From Casp-actino8 sp964614655 (GTDB taxonomy: Bacteria; Actinomycetota; Acidimicrobiia; Acidimicrobiales; Ilumatobacteraceae), in assembly GCA_964614655.1 (NCBI GenBank), contig CAZTPF010000003.1, forward strand, positions 39,833 through 103,832: a stretch of 64,000 bases of DNA, in the 5' to 3' direction. The notes under the pieces are model-generated. The model ran no database searches. It was not told the DNA's origin and saw only the letters and a list, made by a program, of their open reading frames with translations. Position 1 is the first letter of the stretch; each line of letters begins with the position of its first letter. Both the position numbers and the translations under genes were made by a program. This document shows positions 1 through 7,680 of the stretch, one piece after another.

Positions 1-906
1 GATCCGTCTTTCGGCGTGCGTCGCGAATCTTCGAGTTTCGGGCAGACGTCGAGTGAGGTCGACGGCGACCAACAGCCAGACGAGCGACAGCGCGTAGATG
101 AATCGCCAGCCGTCGGGACCGAGATCGGCCAGTGGCAGTGCGATCACCGCGACACCGGCACCGATACCGCTCGCCATGGCGAGGATGCTGACTGCGTAGG
201 CGCGTGTGTTACGTGGCATCTCCTCGGCCGCGATGACGGCGATGAGCAGATCGAGGGCCAATCCGAGCGGTCGGCTCACGGTCTGGGTGGCCACGAGGAT
301 CGGAAAGTTGGGAGCCAGCGCTCCGAGCGCGGCGAGGAGCGGGGCCGCCCAGGCGAGGACGATCACGACGCGTCGACGACCGAGTCGATCGGCGGCGAGT
401 GCGGCCGGTAGTCCGATGAGAATGCCGAGCCGAACGATGGTTCCGCCGACTCCGCGTCCCCAGTCGCCCACGCCGAGATCGTCACCGGCGAAGGCGACGG
501 TCTGGGTGAAGAGGGTGTTCACGAACGCCGACAGGAGGCTGGCCGCAGCGAGCAGTCCGAGAACGAGAACCTGTCGCTCGTCGAGTCGGTCGGGGGGAGC
601 CCACCAGGGATTGGAGTCGCCGCCCGGTCGTCGATGTCGAATCGTCCGATTCACGAGAGGGCGGAACATCCAACCGAACCACGGCACGACGAGCGAGTAC
701 TCGGTCTCCTCGACGAGTCGTGACTCTCCATCGGTCCGAACGGTGCGTCGGTACGAACGGAACGGACCTTTCGACTGGACGAATTCGACGACGTCGTCGT
801 GTCGACTCGCGATCTGCTCGGTCACGAGGTCGTCACGCGTGCGCGTGAGCCACTGCTCGTCGGCGATCGACCAGCTGCGAACGACATGCCTGGTCGTCGG
901 ACCCAC
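1..906 (-). CDS. MFS transporter with N-terminal SRPBCC-like segment, partial (3' end off window)
   Basis: I translated this frame by hand; it is open from a GTG at 906-904 to the window edge (302 codons, C-terminus missing). The first ~95 residues are soluble and resemble the C-terminal part of an SRPBCC/START-like domain (RLVEETEYSLVVPWFGWMF). From about residue 115 there are hydrophobic helices with an MFS-type loop after the second helix (ADRLGRRR). The TATGCT box at 918-913 lies 6 nt from the GTG, which suggests a leaderless mRNA. It is divergent from murA and the two -10 boxes overlap. The substrate is unknown. The fold call is good; the N-terminal assignment is inference from a short resemblance. 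Confidence 0.75.
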   Translation of the reverse strand, partial: MGPTTRHVVRSWSIADEQWLTRTRDDLVTEQIASRHDDVVEFVQSKGPFRSYRRTVRTDGESRLVEETEYSLVVPWFGWMFRPLVNRTIRHRRPGGDSNPWWAPPDRLDERQVLVLGLLAAASLLSAFVNTLFTQTVAFAGDDLGVGDWGRGVGGTIVRLGILIGLPAALAADRLGRRRVVIVLAWAAPLLAALGALAPNFPILVATQTVSRPLGLALDLLIAVIAAEEMPRNTRAYAVSILAMASGIGAGVAVIALPLADLGPDGWRFIYALSLVWLLVAVDLTRRLPETRRFATHAERRI

Positions 907-912
907 GGGCCG

Positions 913-922
913 AGCATACTGT
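913..922. promoter_or_regulatory. Overlapping opposed -10 boxes of murA and the MFS gene
   Basis: On the plus strand TACTGT (917-922) sits 7 nt before the murA ATG. On the minus strand TATGCT (918-913) sits 6 nt before the GTG of the MFS gene. The two hexamers share 2 bp, so polymerase could open only one promoter at a time. This is inferred from sequence only. Confidence 0.55.
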
Positions 923-929
923 TGGCCGT

Positions 930-2192
930 ATGAGTCGGATCGTGGCGCATCGAAGTGGTCCGCTCGTCGGAGCGGTCGACGTTCCGGGCGCCAAGAACTC
1001 GGTCCTCAAGTTGATGGTGGCCTCGTTGTACGCGGCCGGAGAACACCGTCTGACGAACGTCCCCCAGATCTCCGACGTCGAGGCGATGGCATCGTTGCTC
1101 GGATCGCTCGGTGTCGACGTGAAGTTCACGTCTCCGGGATCGCACGAACTCGTTCTCGTCAACACGGGCGACGTGGCCTCGGTGGCGCCCCCCGACGAGG
1201 TGGGAAGCATTCGCGCGTCGATCAATCTTCTCGGGCCGCTTCTTGCGTGTCGCGGCCACGTCCGGCTCGACATGCCCGGTGGTGACGACTTCGGATCGCG
1301 TCCGATCGACATGCACGTGGCGGGGTTGTCGGCGATGGGAGCCCGCTTCGAAGCCGATGCCACTCACCTCGAGGCCCGCGTCGACCGTCTGCACGGTGCC
1401 GACGTGGTTCTCGACTATCCCTCGGTCGGCGCCACCGAGAACGTCATGTGCGCCGCTGTGCACGCCGATGGAGTCACCACGATCAGACACGCCGCACGGG
1501 AACCCGAGGTGGCCGATCTGGCCTGCCTTCTCGTCGATATGGGCGCGCGCATCGACGGCATCGGAACCGACGCCCTGCGCATCGAGGGCGTTCCGCGCGG
1601 TTCACTCGTCCCCCGAATCCACACCGTCGTGAACGACCGCATCCAGGCGGCCACGTACATGGCGGCCACGGCCGTGCTCGGCGGTGACGTCGTGGTGCGC
1701 GGGGCCGATCCCGACCACATGACGATGTTCCTTCGCAAGCTGACCGAGATGGGTGTCGGTGTCGAAAGAGTGACCGAGGGGATTCGCGTGTCGATCGATC
1801 GGCGACTCACCACCGTCGACGTGCAGACGCTTCCTTATCCGGGTGTGGCCACCGATTACAAGCCGCTCCTGGTCACGATGATGGCCCTGGCCGAAGGTGT
1901 GGGCGTCATGACCGAGAATCTGTATCCCGGTCGCTTCCGATACGTGGAGGAGTTGTCGAAACTCGGAGCCGACATCCGCACCGACGGACACCACGCGGTG
2001 GTCCACGGTGTGGAGCGGCTGCGCGGGGCCGCCGTCGCCGCCCCCGACATCAGGGCGGGAGCGGCTCTCGTCGTGGCCGGCCTGGCCGCTGAGGGCCGCA
2101 CCACGATCTCGGGTGTCGAGCACGTCGAACGCGGTTACGACGATCTGTTCGGGCGACTCTCAGCGATCGGCGCGCGGCTCGAGCACGTCTGA
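930..2192 (+). CDS. murA: UDP-N-acetylglucosamine 1-carboxyvinyltransferase
   Basis: First committed step of peptidoglycan synthesis in the cytoplasm: transfer of enolpyruvate from PEP to UDP-GlcNAc. The 420-residue length is normal for the family. The PEP-binding K22-N23 pair is present (GAKNSVLK). The active-site loop reads PGGD at 116-119 where E. coli has PGGC, so the usual Cys is Asp119, as in mycobacterial MurA; this change is known to give intrinsic fosfomycin resistance. The GSRPIDMH segment follows. The ATG lies 7 nt after TACTGT with no Shine-Dalgarno sequence, so leaderless translation is likely. The 3' end overlaps a convergent small membrane-protein gene by 33 bp. Confidence 0.97.
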   Translation: MSRIVAHRSGPLVGAVDVPGAKNSVLKLMVASLYAAGEHRLTNVPQISDVEAMASLLGSLGVDVKFTSPGSHELVLVNTGDVASVAPPDEVGSIRASINLLGPLLACRGHVRLDMPGGDDFGSRPIDMHVAGLSAMGARFEADATHLEARVDRLHGADVVLDYPSVGATENVMCAAVHADGVTTIRHAAREPEVADLACLLVDMGARIDGIGTDALRIEGVPRGSLVPRIHTVVNDRIQAATYMAATAVLGGDVVVRGADPDHMTMFLRKLTEMGVGVERVTEGIRVSIDRRLTTVDVQTLPYPGVATDYKPLLVTMMALAEGVGVMTENLYPGRFRYVEELSKLGADIRTDGHHAVVHGVERLRGAAVAAPDIRAGAALVVAGLAAEGRTTISGVEHVERGYDDLFGRLSAIGARLEHV

Positions 2193-2345
2193 CTCGTCGG
2201 CGGGATCGACGAGGCGGGCGTTCACCCGTCGACGAACCACGGCCAGCAGTCCGACCACCACGGCGATCGGCCCGGCCACGAGCAGAATCTCGTCCCAACC
2301 GCCCTGGTGGGCCAACAATGTCGCACTCGCGATGAACGGTGTCAT
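2160..2345 (-). CDS. Small single-pass membrane protein, unknown function
   Basis: 61 residues with one clear membrane segment at about residues 20-37 (ILLVAGPIAVVVGLLAVV) followed by RRR and an acidic, charged tail, so the N-terminus is probably outside and the tail cytoplasmic. The frame is open further upstream, but the upstream residues look like out-of-frame coding and the ATG at 2345 is the most sensible start. It converges on and overlaps the end of murA by 33 bp. No family recognised. The membrane helix makes it more credible than the shadow frames nearby. Confidence 0.55.
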   Translation of the reverse strand: MTPFIASATLLAHQGGWDEILLVAGPIAVVVGLLAVVRRRVNARLVDPADESDVLEPRADR

Positions 2346-2442
2346 GACATGTGACTTCGGGCCGTGCTTCTCATCGCCTCTCACTCTACGATCAAGGGTC
2401 GGTTCTCCGTTCGGCGCCCCGCCGCCGTGTTCGAAGGTCAAT

Positions 2443-2676
2443 ATGAGTTCGCTACGCACACAGGTCGAAGAAACCATCGAGGCGATCCGTCCGGCTCTGC
2501 AGGCCGACGGTGGCGACATCGAGTTGAAAGACGTCGACGATGCGACCGGAATCGTGTCGGTCACCCTCGTCGGTGCGTGCGGAACCTGTCCGGCGTCCAC
2601 TCAGACGTTGAAGGACGGAATCGAGAGGATCATGCGGGATCGTGTCGACGGAGTCACCGAAGTGGTGAACGTGTGA
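2443..2676 (+). CDS. NifU C-terminal-domain Fe-S scaffold/carrier protein
   Basis: 77 residues consisting of one NifU C-terminal domain. The cluster-binding CxxC is C46-G-T-C49 in GACGTCPAS. Such stand-alone proteins (Nfu type) assemble or carry Fe-S clusters to apo-proteins in the cytosol. I chose the ATG at 2443 because the family begins with a short helix just before the Q-x-x-V-E-x-x-I pattern seen here. Its stop overlaps the GTG start of meaB by 4 bp (GTGA), so the two are probably translationally coupled. The client protein cannot be told from sequence. Confidence 0.88.
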   Translation: MSSLRTQVEETIEAIRPALQADGGDIELKDVDDATGIVSVTLVGACGTCPASTQTLKDGIERIMRDRVDGVTEVVNV

Positions 2677-3623
2677 ACGACACGAGCGCGCTCTTCGAAG
2701 CAGCGCGTTCCGGAGATCGGGCTTCGCTCGCCCGACTCATGTCACTCGTCGAGCGGGGCGGCGACGAGGCCCGCGAGATCGGACGACTGGCGTATCCGCT
2801 CGGGGGATCGGCGTACACGATCGGTATCACCGGAGCGCCCGGTGCCGGAAAGAGCACTCTCACGTCGGCGACCATCGGCCACATGCGGTCACTCGGACTC
2901 GAAGTGGCCGTTCTCGCGATCGATCCGACGTCTCCGTTCACGGGCGGAGCGATTCTCGGTGATCGTGTCCGCATGCAGGATCATGCGACCGATCCGGGAG
3001 TGTTCATCCGATCGATGGCCACCCGCGGGCATCTCGGCGGACTGTCACTCGCGGCGCCGGAAGCGGTACGTCTTCTCGACGCACTCGGTCGACGTTGGGT
3101 GCTCGTCGAGACGGTCGGTGTCGGGCAGGTCGAAGTCGAGATCGCCGGCAAGGCCGACACGACGGTCGTCGTCGTGAATCCCGGCTGGGGTGACTCCGTC
3201 CAGGCCAACAAGGCCGGTCTCATGGAGATCGCCGACGTCTTCGTGATCAACAAGGCCGATCGCAAGGGTGTCGACGACACGCGCCGTGATCTGGAGCAGA
3301 TGCTCGATCTCTCGGAGATTCCGAGCGGAGAGTGGCGTCCACCGATCGTGTCGACGGTGGCCACCGACGGAACAGGAGTCGCCGAACTCTGGGAAAGAGT
3401 CAACGAGCATCGTGAGGTGATCTCGTCGTCGGGCGAACTCGAGCGTCGGCGTCGGCACCGACTCCGAGAAGAGTTGCGCGAGATCGTGGCCCGGCGCCTC
3501 GAGCAGAAGGCCCGTGAGATCTGCACGGGGGATCGGTGGGACGGTCTCACCGACGACGTGATCGAACGTTCGATCGACCCGTGGTCGGCCGCCGACGAGA
3601 TGCTGAGCGGCGTCGACGCCTGA
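2673..3623 (+). CDS. meaB: Methylmalonyl-CoA mutase-associated GTPase MeaB (ArgK family)
   Basis: 316 residues. MeaB is a G-protein chaperone that gates loading and protects the B12 cofactor of methylmalonyl-CoA mutase, an enzyme of propionate and odd-chain metabolism. The Walker A motif is GAPGAGKST (54-62), the switch region has DPTSPFTGGAILGDR, the G3 region has ETVGVGQ and the base-specificity motif is NKAD. The GTG start overlaps the upstream stop by 4 bp. The mutase subunits are not in this window. The enoyl-CoA hydratase gene follows 17 bp downstream, consistent with a short acyl-CoA-related operon. Confidence 0.93.
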   Translation: MNDTSALFEAARSGDRASLARLMSLVERGGDEAREIGRLAYPLGGSAYTIGITGAPGAGKSTLTSATIGHMRSLGLEVAVLAIDPTSPFTGGAILGDRVRMQDHATDPGVFIRSMATRGHLGGLSLAAPEAVRLLDALGRRWVLVETVGVGQVEVEIAGKADTTVVVVNPGWGDSVQANKAGLMEIADVFVINKADRKGVDDTRRDLEQMLDLSEIPSGEWRPPIVSTVATDGTGVAELWERVNEHREVISSSGELERRRRHRLREELREIVARRLEQKAREICTGDRWDGLTDDVIERSIDPWSAADEMLSGVDA

Positions 3624-3640
3624 GAGAAAGCGAGGACGAT

Positions 3641-4420
3641 GTGAGCAACGACGATCTCGTGCGCGTCGAGCGCCAGGACGACGGAGTCGCCGTCGTGACG
3701 CTCGACAACCCCAAAGTCAACGCCCTGAGTCAGGCGTTGTTGGCTCGGCTCGCCGACGTGGCGGCCGAACTCACTGCCGACCCGCCCGGTGCAGTGGTGA
3801 TCACCGGCGGTGGTCGCCTCTTCGCGGCCGGAGCCGACATCTCCGAATTCGGCGGTCCCGACGAGGCCGACGCGATCGGTGCCGGATTCCACCGTGCTCT
3901 CGACGCGGTCGCGGCGATTCCCCGGTTCGTGATCGCCGCCGTGAGCGGTTTCGCGCTCGGTGGCGGATGCGAACTCGCCCTCGCGTGCGACTATCGCATC
4001 GCCGGTGAGCGAGCCGTCTTCGGCCAGCCCGAAATTCTTCTCGGCATCGTTCCCGGCGGGGGAGGTACGCAGAGACTTCCCCGTCTCGTGGGGCCGAGTC
4101 GGGCCAAGGAGCTCATGATCACCGGACGTCAGGTGAAGTCCGCCGAAGCCCTCGCCATCGGACTCGCCGACGAAGTCGTGGCCGACGAGGCGCTGATGGA
4201 GCGAGCACTCTCTCTGGCCGCCGAGGTCGCCAAAGGCGCACTGGTGGCGCAGGGACTCGTGAAACGTGCGGTCGACGAGGGCCTCTCGTCGACCCTCGTC
4301 GACGGGCTTCTTCTCGAGCGGCGCCTGTTCGTCGAGTCGTTCCGATCCGACGACAGTCGGATCGGCGTCGAAAGTTTTCTGGCGAACGGTCCGGGTCGAG
4401 CCGAGTTCACCGGTCGGTGA
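3641..4420 (+). CDS. Enoyl-CoA hydratase/isomerase (crotonase family)
   Basis: 259 residues, one crotonase domain. It hydrates trans-2-enoyl-CoA in beta-oxidation or a related step. Both catalytic glutamates of true hydratases are in place: E111 (LGGGCELALACD) and E131 (FGQPEILLGIVPGGGG). The oxyanion-hole region FAAGADISEF is at 61-70. GTG start 17 bp after meaB, preceded by GAGGA. The 3' end overlaps the convergent glycosyltransferase gene by 14 bp. Chain-length preference cannot be read from the sequence. Confidence 0.92.
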   Translation: MSNDDLVRVERQDDGVAVVTLDNPKVNALSQALLARLADVAAELTADPPGAVVITGGGRLFAAGADISEFGGPDEADAIGAGFHRALDAVAAIPRFVIAAVSGFALGGGCELALACDYRIAGERAVFGQPEILLGIVPGGGGTQRLPRLVGPSRAKELMITGRQVKSAEALAIGLADEVVADEALMERALSLAAEVAKGALVAQGLVKRAVDEGLSSTLVDGLLLERRLFVESFRSDDSRIGVESFLANGPGRAEFTGR

Positions 4421-5564
4421 GCAGTTCCCGGTACGCGTCGACCGTGCGCGTGGCGACCGCCGACCAGGAATAGGTCTCGTTCACGAGAAGGCGCGCCTTT
4501 TCGGTGAGTTCGGCCGCGACCGACGGTCGAGTGAGCACCGTTTCGATCGCTTCGGCCAGCTGAGCGTCGTTCCCTGGTTCGAACAAGAGGGCGGCGCCGG
4601 TTCCGGCGAGGATCTCGCGCAGTCCACCGGTGTCGGCAGCCACCACCGGTGCGCCGGCCGCCAACGCCTCGAGGGCCACGATGCCGAAGGGTTCGTAGAG
4701 CGAGGGGATCACCACGCATCCGGCGCGGTGGAGCAGTTCGCGAAGTTCGGTATCGGGTGCGAAACCGGCCAGATGAACGAGGTCGTTCACACCTTCGAGA
4801 TCGATGCGCGTCTGCAGCTCGGCGAGATACGGACCCCGTCCGGCGATCACCGCCGAGATGTCGGGGACGACTCCACGCAGTCGCGCGATCGCCTGCGCGA
4901 CGACCTGGAAGCCTTTTTCGTAGAGCACTCGACCCCACGCCATCACCATCGGTGACGTCTCGCTCGATCGCTGCGTCGAGGTCGGCGCCCACTCGGTGGC
5001 ATCGATGCCGCTCGGAACGAGGCGAATCCGTGACGAGTCGATCTCGAAACCTTCGAGGACGCCGTTGGTCATGAAGCGCGAGTTGCACACGACGAGATCG
5101 GCCGTCCAGGCCATCCAGTTCTCGACCGCGTGAATACCGGAAGGGCGCCCGGGAGGGACATGGCCCCCGTGCCGGCTGTACTCGGTTCCGTGAACCGTCA
5201 TGATGAGCGGACATTCGAAGATGCGCGACGCGGTGTACGCCGCCCAACTGGTTCGCCAGTCGTGACCGTGGACGACCTCGGGCCACCAGTCGATGAGCTG
5301 AGCGACGAGGGTGACGAGATGATGGTTGGCCGATGCGGTGTTGGCCACGACGTCCTCGTCGGCGACCCACGGCAGATCGACCGGTGTTCGGAACACGCGC
5401 ACACCTTCGTCGAGAGATTCGTCCGGCGATCCGACGACCGACGGCGTCACCACCACGACGTCGTGACCGGCGGCCACAAGGGCGCGCGAGAGGCCGCGCA
5501 CATGGGTCGATACCCCGGTGACCACGTACGGGGGATACTCCCACGAGATCATGAGGACTCGCAC
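4407..5564 (-). CDS. GT4-family glycosyltransferase, glycogen synthase-like
   Basis: 385 residues with a GT-B fold. It begins with the donor-site pattern SWEYPPYVVTGVSTHVRGL, has a VHGHDW segment, and ends with the EPFGIVALEALAAG motif (E-x7-E) of retaining GT4 enzymes. The N-terminal starch-synthase-like layout resembles actinobacterial glycogen or alpha-maltose-1-phosphate synthases, but other sugar acceptors are possible. I prefer the GTG at 5564 over the GTG at 5573 because TACCGT lies 7 nt before 5564. It is divergent from azlC. Confidence 0.82.
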   Translation of the reverse strand: MRVLMISWEYPPYVVTGVSTHVRGLSRALVAAGHDVVVVTPSVVGSPDESLDEGVRVFRTPVDLPWVADEDVVANTASANHHLVTLVAQLIDWWPEVVHGHDWRTSWAAYTASRIFECPLIMTVHGTEYSRHGGHVPPGRPSGIHAVENWMAWTADLVVCNSRFMTNGVLEGFEIDSSRIRLVPSGIDATEWAPTSTQRSSETSPMVMAWGRVLYEKGFQVVAQAIARLRGVVPDISAVIAGRGPYLAELQTRIDLEGVNDLVHLAGFAPDTELRELLHRAGCVVIPSLYEPFGIVALEALAAGAPVVAADTGGLREILAGTGAALLFEPGNDAQLAEAIETVLTRPSVAAELTEKARLLVNETYSWSAVATRTVDAYRELLTDR

Positions 5565-5604
5565 GGGAGGCACGGTAGCAAGGGGTCGACCGTAACCTGA
5601 CGGG

Positions 5605-6342
5605 ATGTCGCAATCGACGGGCCGGGTCGGTCGCCCATTTCGATCCGACGACCGTTGGTGGCGCGATCAGAGTCTGCGGCCGATGATCGTGGCCTGCACG
5701 ACACTCAGCATGGCGGTCGGAGTCTTCGGAGTGTCGTTCGGGGTGGGATCGGTGTCCGCCGGAGCATCGATCGCCCAGACGTGTGCTCTCTCACTTCTCG
5801 TCTTCACCGGCGCGTCGCAGTTCTCGGCGGTGAGTGTGATCGGTGCCGGGGGATCGTTCGGTTCGGCACTCGGCGGGGCGTTGTTGCTCGCCGCCCGCAA
5901 CGGCGTGTACGGCCTCGCGATGTCGCGACGTATCGACGGCCGGTTGGCCACACGACTTCTGGCCGCACAGTTGACGATCGACGAGACGACGGCGATGTCG
6001 GTCGGCCAGAGCGATCCGCGTGCCCAACGCATCGCGTTCTGGTTCACCGGTTTCGCCTTGTATTCGTTCTGGAATCTCGGGACCCTTCTCGGCGCGGTGG
6101 CCGGAAGCGCGATCGATCCGACCACCTACGGCCTCGACGCCGCCTTCCCGGCCGGATTCGTCGCCATGGTGTGGCCCCTCTTGTCGGATCGTCGAGCCCG
6201 GCAGGCGGCCCTCCTCGGGGGAGCGATCTGCCTGGTCGCCATTCCCTTCACCGCCGTCGGAGTGCCGATCCTGCTGTCGGCCCTCGCCGTGCTGGTCGGT
6301 CTGCAGAAGCCGGTCGCCTCTCCACCGGAGCACTCCTCATGA
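5605..6342 (+). CDS. azlC: AzlC-family branched-chain amino acid exporter, large subunit
   Basis: 245 residues with several hydrophobic segments. The family signature TGASQF and the LLAARNGVYGLAMS stretch are clear. AzlC pairs with the small AzlD in the cytoplasmic membrane to export branched-chain amino acids. TAACCT is 6 nt before the ATG, a leaderless pattern. The stop overlaps the azlD start by 4 bp (ATGA). Given the leu and cimA genes elsewhere in the window, an overflow role for Leu/Ile is plausible but is inference. Confidence 0.9.
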   Translation: MSQSTGRVGRPFRSDDRWWRDQSLRPMIVACTTLSMAVGVFGVSFGVGSVSAGASIAQTCALSLLVFTGASQFSAVSVIGAGGSFGSALGGALLLAARNGVYGLAMSRRIDGRLATRLLAAQLTIDETTAMSVGQSDPRAQRIAFWFTGFALYSFWNLGTLLGAVAGSAIDPTTYGLDAAFPAGFVAMVWPLLSDRRARQAALLGGAICLVAIPFTAVGVPILLSALAVLVGLQKPVASPPEHSS

Positions 6343-6641
6343 CGTGGACTCTCGTGCTCGTGCTGTTCGCCGGTGCCTACGCCTTCAAAGTCACCGGGCT
6401 CGTGATCCTGGGCGGTCGTTCACTTCCGCCCGTCGTCGATCGCTGTCTGCTTCTGATCCCGGCCGCCGTCGTGACGGCACTGGTGGTGAAGGACACCTTC
6501 AGTCAGGGGCAAGAACTGGTGCTCGACGCGCGCGCGGCAGGAATCGCCGTCGCCACTGTGGCGGCGTGGCGCCACGCGCCGCTCATCGTCGTCATCGTGC
6601 TCGGCGCTGCCGTCACGGCCATCGTTCGCCAGATCGGCTGA
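6339..6641 (+). CDS. azlD: AzlD-family branched-chain amino acid exporter, small subunit
   Basis: 100 residues, with membrane segments at roughly 4-24, 38-54, 66-80 and 82-97, the normal size for AzlD. It starts inside the azlC stop (ATGA), so the two are translated together and probably form one complex. It ends 1 bp before the end of the convergent dps gene, with no visible terminator between. Confidence 0.87.
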   Translation: MTWTLVLVLFAGAYAFKVTGLVILGGRSLPPVVDRCLLLIPAAVVTALVVKDTFSQGQELVLDARAAGIAVATVAAWRHAPLIVVIVLGAAVTAIVRQIG

Positions 6642-6642
6642 G

Positions 6643-7131
6643 TCAGCCTTCGAGGAGGCTGCGCAGCATCCAGGCCGTCTTCTCGTGCACCTGCATGCGC
6701 TGAGTGAGGAGATCGGCCGTCGGCTCGTCGTGGGCGGCGTCGACCACCGGGAAGAGCTCACGCGCCGTTCGCACGACCGTCTCCTGTCCGGCCACGAGAT
6801 CACGGATCATCTCGGTGGCGGTGGGCTCACCCGTCTGTTCGTCGATCTTGGTGAGAGCCGCGAACTGGGCGTAACTGCCCGGAGCCTTGGCCCCGAGGGC
6901 GCGGATGCGCTCGGCGATCAGGTCGACGGCGAGCGACAGTTCGTTGTACTGCGTCTCGAACATGAGATGCAGGGTTTGGAACATCGGGCCGGTGACGTTC
7001 CAGTGGTAGTTGTGCGTCTTCAGGTAGAGGGTGTAGGTGTCGGCGAGCAGATGTGACAGTCCGTCGGTGATGCGCTCGCGGTCGGCGGGGCTGATGCCGT
7101 TGTCGATGGTCGGATCGATCTTGCTGTTCAT
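6643..7131 (-). CDS. dps: Dps-family ferritin-like DNA-protection protein
   Basis: 162 residues. Dps proteins form 12-mers that oxidise and store iron, remove peroxide and can coat DNA in starvation. The inter-subunit ferroxidase residues are visible in THNYHWNVTGPMF and the following helix: H43, H55, D70 and E74. The N-terminus is short with few basic residues, so DNA binding through an N-terminal tail is uncertain. It sits alone between azlCD (convergent) and an SRPBCC gene. No clear promoter or Shine-Dalgarno sequence was seen. Confidence 0.92.
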   Translation of the reverse strand: MNSKIDPTIDNGISPADRERITDGLSHLLADTYTLYLKTHNYHWNVTGPMFQTLHLMFETQYNELSLAVDLIAERIRALGAKAPGSYAQFAALTKIDEQTGEPTATEMIRDLVAGQETVVRTARELFPVVDAAHDEPTADLLTQRMQVHEKTAWMLRSLLEG

Positions 7132-7195
7132 GATCGTTGCAACCGTCCGAGAGCGAGTTTTGTTCCCGAGGAACCTGACGTCGACGGCAGCTGGG

Positions 7196-7642
7196 TCAAC
7201 GACCCTCGACCAGGCGCCGGAGGCTCGTGAGGTTCCGCCGCCAGATCGCCTTCATGACGAGGTTGCCGCCGATCAATTCGCCGAGCCGACCGCCGAGCCA
7301 CCACGGAAACTTCAAATCCTCGCTCCAGGTGAAGCGGGTGCGCCGGCCGTCGTCGAGGGGAGCGAGTGTGAAGATGCCGGTTCCGGTGACGAGGCCGGTG
7401 TGCTCGACACCCATGGCCTCGTTCGGCACCCACTCGGTGATGCGCATGTGATCGGTCAACTTGATCGGACCGACTTTGGTGTCGCAGAGGAAGCTCGTCC
7501 CGACACCTCGTGTCTGCTCGGTCTCGAAGCGGATGGCCACCGCATCGGCCATCCAGTCGACGTGTCGCTCGATCGGTTCGACGATCGACCACACGTGCTC
7601 GGGTGACGCGTCGAGATCGATGGAAACCGTGATCCTGCCCAT
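7196..7642 (-). CDS. SRPBCC-family (polyketide cyclase/START-like) protein
   Basis: 148 residues. It begins with the typical strand ITVSIDLDASPEHVWSIV and continues with alternating strands, ending in the long helix GGNLVMKAIWRRNLTSLRRL. These proteins have a deep hydrophobic pocket; many bind lipids or aromatic ligands, and the exact ligand is unknown here. Start chosen at the ATG where the domain begins; the longer open frame upstream lies antisense to galT. It follows galT on the same strand by about 40 bp and may be co-transcribed with it. Confidence 0.8.
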   Translation of the reverse strand: MGRITVSIDLDASPEHVWSIVEPIERHVDWMADAVAIRFETEQTRGVGTSFLCDTKVGPIKLTDHMRITEWVPNEAMGVEHTGLVTGTGIFTLAPLDDGRRTRFTWSEDLKFPWWLGGRLGELIGGNLVMKAIWRRNLTSLRRLVEGR

Positions 7643-7680
7643 GAGGACAGTGTGGCCCGAATTTCGCGCGGGAGTACGAC

